A stretch of 8,233 nucleotides of DNA from Chloroflexota bacterium (GCA_003453555.1 DMLA01000153.1:1-8233); one strand, 5' to 3'. Positions 1 to 7,713 are shown, counted from the first letter of the stretch. The notes: a model not told the origin generated them from the letters alone. Numbers and translations: made by a program.

Positions 1-1915
1 TAAGGGTGTAATAGAGATGGCGCAGGTTGCCGCCCAATTCCTTCTCCTTCTCCACTAGATAGACCTGGAAGCCTTGCTCTGCCAAACCCAAGGCCGCGGT
101 CATTCCCGCCAAACCGCCTCCGATGACAAGAACTCCAGGGGTCACCTCGTGGATGGCCCTAGTTAAGGGTTTCAGTGATCGGGCCTTGGCCACCGCCATC
201 TCCAGAAGGCTCTTGGCTTTGGCTGTGGCCTCCTGGGGCCTATTCCCATGAGCCCAAGCGCACTCCTCCCGCAGGTTCACCCGCTCCAAAAGGTAGGGGT
301 TGAGTCCCGCCTCCCTGAGGGCTCCCTGCAAAAGGGCTTCATAGAGCCTATGGGTGCAGCCGGCCACCACCACCCGGTTCAGCCCCTCACCGGTGATGGC
401 TTCCTTTATCTCTTGCAACCCCTCCGGCCGACAAGCGTAGCCCACCTCTTGGACCAGGGCTACCTCCTTAAGCCCTTGGGTGAACTCCCTCAGTTGGCTC
501 AAATCCACCGCTTGGTCTATCTCCTCCCCGCAACGACAGAGAAAGAGTCCCACCCGCGGCTCCTCGTCAACTACCTCCCTCTCCGGGGGGTACTCCTTAG
601 GAGACTCGACCTCGATGGCCTCCCTCCCCAAGAGGTAAACGGCATTGGCCGCCGCACTGGCCGCCTCGGCCACCGTCTCAACGATATCCTTGGGCTCGGC
701 GAAGGCGCCAGCCACAAAGATACCAGGTCGAGAGGTCTCAGTGGGGGCGAACTCGGCCCTTTGGCAGAAGCCATATTCGTTGAGAGCGATGCCCACCCGT
801 TCTGCCAACTCCTTGGCCCCTGCTGGCGGCACAAAGCCGGTGGTGAGCACCACCAAGTCAAACTCCCCCTCCCGGGGCCGGCCATCCTCATCCACGTAAG
901 AGAGGAGGAGGTTCTTGCTCCTTGGCTCCTGCTTGACCGCCGAGACCATGCTCCGCTGAAAGTTGACGCCGTATCCCTTTTTGGCTTGCTCCAAGTACCG
1001 GTCGTAACCCTTGCCGAAAGTTCGCAGGTCCATATAGAAGATGGTGATCTCGCTTTCAGGCGCCCTCTCTTTAGCCAAGATCGCCTGTTTGGTGGCGTAC
1101 ATGCAGCAGACCGCAGAGCAGTAGCCACGGCCCTGGGAAGGATCGCGAGAGCCGACACATTGGATGAAGGCTATACGTTTAGGAGGTTGGCCATCGGAGG
1201 GACGGTGGGGAAGCCCATGAGAAAGGCTAGTGAGGCTCAACATCCGCTCGAACTGGAAGCCGGTGACCACATTGGGGTACCGACCGTAGCCGAACTCGCC
1301 TTTCAATTCCGCCGGGAAGGATTGGAACCCAGGGGTGAGGATCACCGCCCCGGCCCCCAATTGAAGATGCTTGTCTTCCATCTCTAGATCGATGGCTTCG
1401 GCCTTACAGACCTTGAGACACTCCCCGCATTCAGTGCAGGCCTCCTTATCGATAAGATAAGCGCTAGGGATGGCCTGGGGATAGGGGCGATATATCGCCT
1501 TACGTCTCTCTAACCCTTCCCCCAACTCGCGAGGCACCTCCACGGGACAGACTAGAGCACAATCCCCACACCCTGTGCACCGCTCGGGATCCACATATCT
1601 AGCCTTTCTGAGGATAGAGGCGCGGAAATCGCCTGCTTCCCCCTCCAGGCTTCCCACCTCGGCGTAAGGGAGTAGTTCTATATTCGGATGCCGCTCGCAT
1701 TCGATAAAGGGACAGTAGGCGGGGAGGTCCGGGGACATGAAGCAGAGGCCGCAACTGTTGGTGGGGAAGGTGCGATCCAAGAGGGGCATCGAGCCCCCCA
1801 AAGCGGGGGCACGATCCAGAAGATGGACCTTATACCCCGCCTCCGCTAGGAGGAGAGCCGATTGCATCCCCCCTATGCCCGCACCTACGATAAGAACCGT
1901 ATCCTTCTTGGCCAT
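1..1915 (-). CDS. hdrA: Tandem (double-module) HdrA-like FAD/iron-sulfur protein, partial at the left edge
   Basis: The frame is open for 638 codons from ATG at 1915 to base 1 with no stop, so the C-terminus lies outside the window. Module 1 resembles HdrA without its N-terminal domain. It has a dinucleotide-binding GAGIGG (residues 11-16), an SCGLC motif (C55, C58), an inserted ferredoxin with C113/116/119/123 and C160/163/166/170, and the HdrA-type C-x12-C-x3-CC set (C253, C266, C270, C271) that binds a cluster beside the flavin. Around residue 454 a second module begins with an HdrA N-terminal domain (LFLCRCG, C460 and C462; also C495, C520, C552). A second FAD motif, GGGLAG, follows at 599-604. 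The start lies 16 bases after the hdrB stop, behind a purine-rich GAGAGGCGG. It probably transfers electrons between FAD and Fe-S carriers in the cytoplasm. The family call is firm. The partner, direction of electron flow and any C-terminal ferredoxin or MvhD-like extension cannot be seen. Confidence 0.93.
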   Translation of the reverse strand, partial: MAKKDTVLIVGAGIGGMQSALLLAEAGYKVHLLDRAPALGGSMPLLDRTFPTNSCGLCFMSPDLPAYCPFIECERHPNIELLPYAEVGSLEGEAGDFRASILRKARYVDPERCTGCGDCALVCPVEVPRELGEGLERRKAIYRPYPQAIPSAYLIDKEACTECGECLKVCKAEAIDLEMEDKHLQLGAGAVILTPGFQSFPAELKGEFGYGRYPNVVTGFQFERMLSLTSLSHGLPHRPSDGQPPKRIAFIQCVGSRDPSQGRGYCSAVCCMYATKQAILAKERAPESEITIFYMDLRTFGKGYDRYLEQAKKGYGVNFQRSMVSAVKQEPRSKNLLLSYVDEDGRPREGEFDLVVLTTGFVPPAGAKELAERVGIALNEYGFCQRAEFAPTETSRPGIFVAGAFAEPKDIVETVAEAASAAANAVYLLGREAIEVESPKEYPPEREVVDEEPRVGLFLCRCGEEIDQAVDLSQLREFTQGLKEVALVQEVGYACRPEGLQEIKEAITGEGLNRVVVAGCTHRLYEALLQGALREAGLNPYLLERVNLREECAWAHGNRPQEATAKAKSLLEMAVAKARSLKPLTRAIHEVTPGVLVIGGGLAGMTAALGLAEQGFQVYLVEKEKELGGNLRHLYYTL

Positions 1916-1931
1916 CTATCCGCCTCTCGGT

Positions 1932-2768
1932 TCAATCGCTCAAATCCAAGGTTCGCAACAGGGGTCGAGGGTCTATCAGATGCTTACCCCACCAGTTCTC
2001 ATCAATCCCCAAAGCCAAGCCTATAAGTTCGGTGAAATAGAGCATGGGCATCTCCTCCTGTCTCATCTCCAGGTTCACCTGGCAGAGAGGGCAAGCGGTC
2101 ACCATCGCCTGGGCTCCCGCCTCCTGAGCCTTGGATACCAGTTTCGTTACCAGGGTTTTGGCCAGGTCGCCGCGGGTCAAAGCGAGGCTGCCCCCACAAC
2201 AGTCGGTGGCGTAAGACCACTCTAGGGGTTCGGCCCCTAAAGCCTGAAGCAACCGGTTCAAAAGTTGAGGGTTCTCCGGATCCTCGAACTGTACAACCTC
2301 TGGCGGCCGCACCAAAAGGCAACCGTAGTAGGCAACAAGCCTCAGCCCTGAAAGCGGCCTCTGGACCATGTTATGGAGTCGCTCCAAGCCGATCAGGTTG
2401 CCGATCAGATCTAAAGGGGGGCGCACCTCAAAGCCACCTACATATTTGAAACCCACGACCCTCTCAATCTTCCCCCCCCTGGCAGGATCCTCTCTGAGAA
2501 CCTTTTCCGTCGTCTTTAGTCGGTTGAAGCAGGCCGCGCAGGGGGCTATGAGATCAACCTCTTCTTTCTGGGCCAAGGCCAGGATCCTGGCTGGTAGGGC
2601 TAGGGCCAGGGTCTCGTTTAGGCTATGGGCTGAGGAAGCGCCACAGCAGTTCCAATCTGGAATCTCTATCAACTCCACGCCCAGCCGCTGGAGGACGGCT
2701 CTGGTAGATAGGTCGTACTCGAGGGCCGTGGCCTGGAGACTGCAACCAGGGTAGTAGGAAAACCGCAC
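1932..2768 (-). CDS. hdrB: HdrB-like subunit with two CCG domains (second set)
   Basis: This 278-residue protein has the usual HdrB length and both cysteine-rich CCG domains. Domain 1 has C9 (YPGC), C41-C42 (WNCCGAS) and C77/C80. Domain 2 has C150 (YYGC), C190-C191 (DCCGG) and C226/C229 (CPLC). These are the ligands expected for two noncubane [4Fe-4S] clusters, where HdrB proteins reduce or oxidise a disulfide or another two-electron substrate. The start is GTG at 2768. Its final G is not shared, but its first G is the last base of the upstream hdrC stop (TAGTG), a one-base overlap typical of translational coupling. It is a clear paralogue of the HdrB at 6344-7204, with identical spacing of all cluster cysteines but many differences elsewhere, so the two may act on different substrates. 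No transmembrane segment is seen. The substrate is unknown. Confidence 0.93.
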   Translation of the reverse strand: MRFSYYPGCSLQATALEYDLSTRAVLQRLGVELIEIPDWNCCGASSAHSLNETLALALPARILALAQKEEVDLIAPCAACFNRLKTTEKVLREDPARGGKIERVVGFKYVGGFEVRPPLDLIGNLIGLERLHNMVQRPLSGLRLVAYYGCLLVRPPEVVQFEDPENPQLLNRLLQALGAEPLEWSYATDCCGGSLALTRGDLAKTLVTKLVSKAQEAGAQAMVTACPLCQVNLEMRQEEMPMLYFTELIGLALGIDENWWGKHLIDPRPLLRTLDLSD

Positions 2769-3325
2769 TAGCCGCTCCTCTCAAAGATCTTTTCCACCTC
2801 ATCGCTCCCCTTGATCCTGTGGGGAAGCAAGGGGATCTTCCCCTTGAGGATCATCTTCACTCCCTTAGGGATGATGGAGAGGTCAGAGAAGAGATCCCGC
2901 GAAAGCGGAAAATAGAGCCCCATCAAAGAAGCCTCATGCATCCTCCCTAGCCTCTTAACTATGGAGAGGAAGAGGTTATGGAAGAGAGGCACGTTTCTCT
3001 CCTTCGTCGGAAGCCCTTCCTCCACCGCTATCTGTCGCAGAGCGTCCATGACACGGGCGATATCGATCTCGTTAGGACATCTCGTTCCACAGGTCTCGCA
3101 AGAAGCACAGATCCAAATGTCGGAACTGTTAAGCACCTGCTCTTTCCACCCGAACTGGATCATCCTCAATACCCTATCAGGGCCATAATCCATAGCGAAG
3201 GCTACAGGGCAGCCAGCGGTGCATTTATGGCAATGATAGCAGAGTTGAATCAACTGCCTGCTCCGCTGGTTCACCATCTCCAGAAAAGGTGAGTCTACCT
3301 TGAGGGCCCTCTCTCGAAGTTCCAT
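2768..3325 (-). CDS. hdrC: HdrC-like electron-relay subunit, long form
   Basis: This 185-residue protein has two [4Fe-4S] motifs: C29-x2-C32-x2-C35-x3-C39-P, and C73-x2-C76-x2-C79-x3-C83-P. This is the HdrC pattern, in which two clusters pass electrons between the HdrA flavin centre and the HdrB catalytic clusters. After the second motif comes a C-terminal part of about 100 residues with basic and hydrophobic stretches (roughly 110-170). It is not hydrophobic enough to call a membrane anchor. ATG at 3325 follows directly on the TAG of the upstream hdrA (no gap), and the GGAGGA encoded by the last codons of that gene serves as its ribosome-binding site. The stop overlaps the GTG of hdrB by one base. 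These links suggest equal expression with its neighbours. It matches the normal HdrC length better than the shorter paralogue at 7219-7623. Confidence 0.93.
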   Translation of the reverse strand: MELRERALKVDSPFLEMVNQRSRQLIQLCYHCHKCTAGCPVAFAMDYGPDRVLRMIQFGWKEQVLNSSDIWICASCETCGTRCPNEIDIARVMDALRQIAVEEGLPTKERNVPLFHNLFLSIVKRLGRMHEASLMGLYFPLSRDLFSDLSIIPKGVKMILKGKIPLLPHRIKGSDEVEKIFERSG

Positions 3326-5038
3326 CTATCCTCCCTCTAAAGCCTCGATCATAGCCATTATTTGGGCCGGAGCGAAGTTACGAAGATGCGAAGCCTTATT
3401 GGGACAAGCCACCAGGCAAGCCCCACAGCCCTGGCAGAGGACCTCTTTCACTACGGCGACCTTGGTAAGGGGATGGATCTCCCGCGCCTCATAAGGGCAA
3501 ACCTCCACACAGATGCCACAGCCGGCGCAGAGTTCCGAGTCCACAGCGGCCACTATAGGGTCATGGGTTATCTTCTCCTGAGAGAAGAGGGAGAGCACTT
3601 TTGCTGCGGCGGCGCCTCCCTGGGTCACCGCCTCCGGGATATCCTTAGGGGCTTGACAGGCTCCGGCCAGATAGACCCCTGCCGTGAGGCTCTCCACCGG
3701 TCGCAACTTAGGGTGGGCCTCGCTGAAGAAGCCATACTCATCGGTGGCCACCCTCAACTTCTGGGCTAACCCGAAAGCGTCGGCGTTGGGCACCATAGGG
3801 GTAGCCAGAACTACAAGATCAGCGGCTACCTCCACCCTCTTGCCGCTTAAAGTGTCTGCTCCCCAGACCATCATCTTTCCATCTTGGGGGAAGACCTTCG
3901 AGACCTTGCCCCGAAGGTAAAGGACTCGATGCTCCTCCATAGCCCTCTGGGTAAACTCTTCATATCCTTTGCCCAAGGCCCGGATATCGATGTAGAAAAT
4001 GTAGGCCTGTCCCTGGGGCACCTGCATCTTATACATCATCGCCTGTTTAGCCGTGTACATACAGCAGATCTTGGAGCAGTAGGATACCCCCCGTTCCGGA
4101 TCCCGGGAGCCCGCACACTGAACGAAGACCACCTCCTGGGGCACTCGACCATCGGAGGGACACCGTACCTCCCCCGCTGTGGGGCCCGTGGGCGAGAGCA
4201 TCCGTTCGAACTCCAGCCCATCTATGACATCGGGATACCGCTCTCCGCCATATTCGCTCAGCCGCTCCTTGGGATAGAGGTCGTAACCTGTGGCCACCAC
4301 GATGGCTCCTACCTCGTACTCCTTATCATTCCCTTGCTGGCGCACCTTGACCTTGAAATCGCCCAGATAGCCGCCTACCGCCTCTACCTGGGCCCTGGTT
4401 AGAACGGTGATATGGGGGTTTCTAGTGACCACCTCTACCTTTTCACTCAGGAGATCCGCGGTAGAGTCGAAGTTCAGGTAGGTGCCCGAAAGTTGGGCCA
4501 TCCGCCCTCCCAACCTCTCCTCCCGCTCCACCAAAATCACCGCATAGCCGGCGGCAGCGATATCCGAAGCCGCTTGCAATCCCGCTATCCCTCCCCCGAT
4601 GATTAGAGCCCGCCTTGCAATGGGCACCGCCAGGGGAACAAGGGGCTCATCATGGTGCACCTTCTCTACGATAGTCCCGATGATCTGGATAGCCTTTAGA
4701 GTAGCCCGTTCCATATCGTCACGATGAACCCAGCTACACTGTTCCCGGATATTGGCCACTTCACATAGATAGGGGTTGAGCCCCGCGGCCGCCACCGTGC
4801 GGCGAAAAGTGATCTCATGCATGGCCGGAGAGCAGGCGGCTACCACTACCCCATCCAGATCTCTCTTGGCGATCGCCTCTTTTATGAGGTCTTGCCCGGG
4901 GTCGGAACACATATAGAGGTAGTCGATGGAGTAGGCAACTCCCGGGTAAGAGCGCAGAGCCTCCGTGACTCGCTCCACATCTACTGTGCCGGCGATATTC
5001 CTGCCGCAATGGCAGACAAAGACCCCGACTTTCCTCAT
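3326..5038 (-). CDS. hdrA: HdrA-like flavoprotein with N-terminal and C-terminal domains but no inserted ferredoxin
   Basis: This protein has 570 residues, shorter than a canonical HdrA of about 650. Domains in order: an N-terminal HdrA domain (1-about 135; CHCG with C9/C11, plus C44, C69, C101); a thioredoxin-reductase-like FAD domain with GGGIAG at 148-153; the conserved C308-x12-C321-x3-C325-C326 set for the flavin-proximal cluster; and a C-terminal double ferredoxin with C504/507/510/514 and C535/538/541/545. The ferredoxin normally inserted into the FAD domain is missing: residues near 234 pass straight from KVRQQ to the GAIVVATGYD strand. The C-x2-C found in related HdrA proteins after GGRMAQL is also missing (NFDSTADLL, about 189-197). 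The protein upstream (5041-6342) has exactly those pieces. ATG lies two bases after that gene's TAA, with AGAGG about eight bases before it. It probably pairs with that protein to make one functional HdrA unit, though this is inference. Confidence 0.93.
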   Translation of the reverse strand: MRKVGVFVCHCGRNIAGTVDVERVTEALRSYPGVAYSIDYLYMCSDPGQDLIKEAIAKRDLDGVVVAACSPAMHEITFRRTVAAAGLNPYLCEVANIREQCSWVHRDDMERATLKAIQIIGTIVEKVHHDEPLVPLAVPIARRALIIGGGIAGLQAASDIAAAGYAVILVEREERLGGRMAQLSGTYLNFDSTADLLSEKVEVVTRNPHITVLTRAQVEAVGGYLGDFKVKVRQQGNDKEYEVGAIVVATGYDLYPKERLSEYGGERYPDVIDGLEFERMLSPTGPTAGEVRCPSDGRVPQEVVFVQCAGSRDPERGVSYCSKICCMYTAKQAMMYKMQVPQGQAYIFYIDIRALGKGYEEFTQRAMEEHRVLYLRGKVSKVFPQDGKMMVWGADTLSGKRVEVAADLVVLATPMVPNADAFGLAQKLRVATDEYGFFSEAHPKLRPVESLTAGVYLAGACQAPKDIPEAVTQGGAAAAKVLSLFSQEKITHDPIVAAVDSELCAGCGICVEVCPYEAREIHPLTKVAVVKEVLCQGCGACLVACPNKASHLRNFAPAQIMAMIEALEGG

Positions 5039-5040
5039 GG

Positions 5041-6342
5041 TTAAACCTCTGAAGCGAAGAGGGCTAGCACCTTGGCCGCGGCGGCGCTCCCCTGGGCCAC
5101 CGCCTCGGGGATATCCTTGGGCCCCTGGCCAGCCCCAGCCAGGTAGATCCCCGGGACTCCGCTCTCTATGGGTCGCACCTGGGGGTGAGCCTCCTCATAG
5201 AAGCCGCTCTCGTCGATCTTTATCCCCAACTTCTCTTTCAAATCCCAGGCCCCTTGGCTGGGGAGGATGGCGGTGGCCAAGATCACCAGGTCCGCTGCTA
5301 TCTCTACCCTCTTTCCGCTCAAAGTATCCGCCCCCCAGACCATGACCTTGCTGTTCTGGGGGAAGATCTTCGACACCTTACCCCGAAGGTAGAGGACTCG
5401 CTCCTCCTCCATGGCCCGCTGCACGAACTCCTCGTAACCCTTGCCCCCGGCGCGGATGTCGATATAGAAGACGTAAGCCTGCCCCTCATGAACCTTGTGC
5501 TTGTAGAGGAGCGCTTGCTTGGCCGTATACATGCAACAGATCTGGGAGCAGTAGGCCACTCCTCGCTCTGGGTCTCGGGAGCCGGCGCATTGGACGAAGA
5601 CCACCTCTTTCGGTACCGCCCCATCGGAGGGACGACGTATCTCGCCTGCAGTGGGTCCCGAGGCGGAAAGCAACCGCTCAAACTGAAGGCTATCGATGAC
5701 ATCGGGGTGATGCCCCCCGTCATACTCGCTTAGACGCTCCATAGGGTATAGATCATAGCCTGTGGCCACCACAATGGCTCCTACCTGTTCTTCCCAGATC
5801 TCTTCCTTTTGCTGGAAATCGATAGCCTCTACCGGGCAGAACTTGGCGCAAGCGCCGCACTTGCCCCCCTTTTGGAAATAGACACAATGCTCCCTATCGA
5901 TCACCGGCTTGTTGGGCACCGCCTGGGGTGAGAGGGTGTAGATGACCTTCCGCTCCCCTATCCCCCTCTCAAAGTCGGAGGTCACCCGCCAAGGGCATTT
6001 CTCCTGGCATAGGCCGCAACCTGTGCACCTCTCCCAGTCAACGTAGGCAGGCTTTCGCCTTACCTTCACCCTGAGGTCATCCCCTTGGCTTCTGACTTCC
6101 TCGACCTCTGAGTAGGTGACGAGTTTTATCTTCTCGTGATGGCCCACCTCCACCGTGCGGGGGGTGAGGATACATTGAGAGCAATCTAAGGTGGGGAAGG
6201 TCTCTGAGAGTTGGGCCATGTGGCCGCCGATGGAGGGGAGCCTCTCCACCAAGACCACCTCGTAACCGCTGTTGGCGATATCGAGGGCTGCCTGGATGCC
6301 GCTGATCCCACCTCCAATGACCATAGCCCTTCTGTCAGTCAC
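5041..6342 (-). CDS. hdrA: Short HdrA-like flavoprotein with inserted ferredoxin (QmoA-like size)
   Basis: This 433-residue protein begins directly at the FAD domain (GGGISG, 10-15), so the HdrA N-terminal domain is absent. It keeps DCSQC (C54, C57) and the inserted ferredoxin, C106/109/112/116 and C153-x8-C162-x2-C165-x3-C169. It also keeps the flavin-proximal set C252, C265, C269, C270. It stops at the end of the FAD domain, so the C-terminal ferredoxin is absent. The core from about residue 188 to 358 aligns with the HdrA at 3326-5038 without gaps, with about 139 of 171 residues identical by hand count, which shows a tandem duplication. The start is GTG at 6342, one base after the upstream hdrB stop, behind GAGAGG. 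An ATG at codon 7 is less likely, as it would cut close to the FAD motif. In size it resembles QmoA, but no QmoC-like membrane gene is present. Confidence 0.92.
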   Translation of the reverse strand: MTDRRAMVIGGGISGIQAALDIANSGYEVVLVERLPSIGGHMAQLSETFPTLDCSQCILTPRTVEVGHHEKIKLVTYSEVEEVRSQGDDLRVKVRRKPAYVDWERCTGCGLCQEKCPWRVTSDFERGIGERKVIYTLSPQAVPNKPVIDREHCVYFQKGGKCGACAKFCPVEAIDFQQKEEIWEEQVGAIVVATGYDLYPMERLSEYDGGHHPDVIDSLQFERLLSASGPTAGEIRRPSDGAVPKEVVFVQCAGSRDPERGVAYCSQICCMYTAKQALLYKHKVHEGQAYVFYIDIRAGGKGYEEFVQRAMEEERVLYLRGKVSKIFPQNSKVMVWGADTLSGKRVEIAADLVILATAILPSQGAWDLKEKLGIKIDESGFYEEAHPQVRPIESGVPGIYLAGAGQGPKDIPEAVAQGSAAAAKVLALFASEV

Positions 6343-6343
6343 T

Positions 6344-7204
6344 TCAAACCTCTCTTAATAGGGGGCGAGGATCGACATGATGATCAGCCAGTCCGAAGGT
6401 GTCACTCTCTATACCCAGAGCGATGCCTAGAAGTTGGGTGAAGTAAAGAACCGGTATCTGAGCGAAGCCTGGATAGTGTGCCGCCATCTCCCCCTGCCTG
6501 TAATCCAGATTGAACTGGCACAAAGGACAACTGGTCACCACAGCCTGGGCTCCGCTAGCCAGGGCGGAGCGCAATATGGCGTGCGAGAGTTCCCTGGTCA
6601 CCTCGCTGGAGTTCATCGTTAGATAGGAGCCACAACATTCGGTCTTGTGGGAGAACTCTACCACCTCACAACCAAGGCTTGCAAGAAAGTCATCTAAGAT
6701 CCTTGGCTCCTCGGGATCGTCCAAACCGATCTCTTGGAAGGGGCGCAGGAGAAGACAGCCATAATATGGGGCCACTTTTAGCCCTTGGAACCTCTTCTGC
6801 ACCCGTTGGCTTAAGGTTTCGAACCCTATCTCGTCTCGCAGAAGTCCCAAGAGGTGGAAGACCCTAACTTCACCCCTATATTCCTCCTCTATGAAGAGGT
6901 TGATCTTCTCCCGTTTATCCGCCTCTTCCCTCAAGAGTCTATTGGTTCTCTTTAGGACATGGTAACAGATAGAACAGAGGGCAACTAGGTGATCCCCTTC
7001 CTTCTGAGCGTTGAGCAAGATGCGGGTGGGGGCCACCAGGGCCAGGAGGTTGTCCATGGCCAGGGGGAAGGTGGCGCCGCAGCAGTTCCATTGGGAGAGT
7101 TCAACGAGATCGATGCCCAAGGCTCTAGCCGAGGCTTCGCCCGAGGCGGCGAACCCTTTAGCCTTGGTAGAAAGGGTGCAGCCAGGAAAATAGAGATGTC
7201 GCAT
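6344..7204 (-). CDS. hdrB: HdrB-like subunit with two CCG domains (first set)
   Basis: This 286-residue protein has two complete CCG domains. The first has C9 (FPGC), C41-C42 (WNCCGAT) and C77/C80. The second has C150 (YYGC), C190-C191 (ECCGS) and C226/C229 (CPLC). By family knowledge each domain binds a noncubane [4Fe-4S] cluster, and the pair does the two-electron disulfide or thiol chemistry. The cysteine positions match those of the HdrB at 1932-2768 residue for residue, while the segments between (for example about 95-125 and 240-280) differ and could shape a different pocket or docking face. ATG at 7204 follows the hdrC stop by 14 bases, with GCGGAGAAG just before it. Its TGA lies one base from the GTG of the next hdrA. 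It is a soluble protein. The true substrate is not shown by the sequence. Confidence 0.93.
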   Translation of the reverse strand: MRHLYFPGCTLSTKAKGFAASGEASARALGIDLVELSQWNCCGATFPLAMDNLLALVAPTRILLNAQKEGDHLVALCSICYHVLKRTNRLLREEADKREKINLFIEEEYRGEVRVFHLLGLLRDEIGFETLSQRVQKRFQGLKVAPYYGCLLLRPFQEIGLDDPEEPRILDDFLASLGCEVVEFSHKTECCGSYLTMNSSEVTRELSHAILRSALASGAQAVVTSCPLCQFNLDYRQGEMAAHYPGFAQIPVLYFTQLLGIALGIESDTFGLADHHVDPRPLLREV

Positions 7205-7218
7205 CTTCTCCGCTCAAC

Positions 7219-7623
7219 CTAAGAGAGATACTTTCGCGAGCCGGCGACGATGGCTAACTGGGGGGCTTCGCTCAGAAAATCGACCGGGAGAGCGGAGAGT
7301 TCTAGGCGATCACCTTCCTTGCGCAACACCAGTTGCCGCAAAGCCTCCATTATCCGAGGAAGATCTACCCCTTTTGGACAACGGGAAAGGCAGGTAAGGC
7401 AGGAAGCGCAAAGCCAGATAGTTTCGGAAGTTAGGGCTTCCTCTAAGCCAAGTTGTACCAATCTTATCACCTGGCTGGGGAGGAGGTCCATAGCCATAGC
7501 CGCGGGACAACCAGCGGAGCACTTACCGCATTGATTACAGGCTAAGATCTCCTGCCCGCTGATCTCTTCCACCCTCTTTACGAACTCGCCCCTCGTTTCC
7601 CTGATCGAAAGCCTGATCCTCAT
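7219..7623 (-). CDS. hdrC: HdrC-like electron-relay subunit, short form; first gene of the operon
   Basis: This 134-residue ferredoxin-like protein has two [4Fe-4S] motifs: C29-x2-C32-x2-C35-x3-C39-P and C72-x2-C75-x2-C78-x3-C82-P. Spacing and flanking residues (AGCP, then LCASC) match HdrC and the longer paralogue at 2768-3325. The C-terminal part after the second motif is only about 50 residues, against about 100 in that paralogue. As in other HdrC proteins it should relay electrons between an HdrA and the HdrB encoded next. ATG at 7623 is preceded by a purine-rich GAGAGGGCGAAGGG. It is the first gene after the divergent intergenic region with two predicted promoters. A DsrK- or GlpC-type Fe-S protein with the same motifs was considered, but the C-B-A gene order supports HdrC. 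Confidence 0.9.
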   Translation of the reverse strand: MRIRLSIRETRGEFVKRVEEISGQEILACNQCGKCSAGCPAAMAMDLLPSQVIRLVQLGLEEALTSETIWLCASCLTCLSRCPKGVDLPRIMEALRQLVLRKEGDRLELSALPVDFLSEAPQLAIVAGSRKYLS

Positions 7624-7713
7624 TGCCCTTCGCCCTCTCTTGGAGATTCTACACCTTTTGCTAGGACAAAGGAAAGCGGTCTGGAGACGACAATTTAGGA
7701 CTAACTCACTCTA

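Noticed and set aside
571..1158. Minus-strand open frame of 195 codons inside the large hdrA
   Set aside because: It is in a different frame of the same strand as the real gene. Its product is rich in Arg, Ser and Pro, typical of an out-of-frame reading of GC-rich coding DNA.
248..1387. Plus-strand open frame of 379 codons
   Set aside because: It lies antisense to the HdrA-like gene at 1-1915, which has clear FAD and ferredoxin motifs throughout. The plus-strand product shows no recognisable domain and reads as a low-complexity shadow.
5185..5733. Plus-strand open frame of 182 codons
   Set aside because: It is antisense to the conserved core of the HdrA at 5041-6342. A similar shadow occurs at 3884-4402 opposite the paralogous core, which is what duplicated coding sequence would produce.
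1..7623. Methanogen HdrABC or a membrane-bound Qmo, DsrMK or HdrDE system
   Set aside because: mnmG and the sigma70-like promoters indicate a bacterium. No membrane cytochrome or QmoC-, DsrM- or HdrE-like gene is present, and no transmembrane segments are seen in any of the seven products.
7679..7688. GTCT-GG-AGAC palindrome in the hdr leader
   Set aside because: A four-pair stem with a two-base loop is too small and sterically poor. It is expected by chance.
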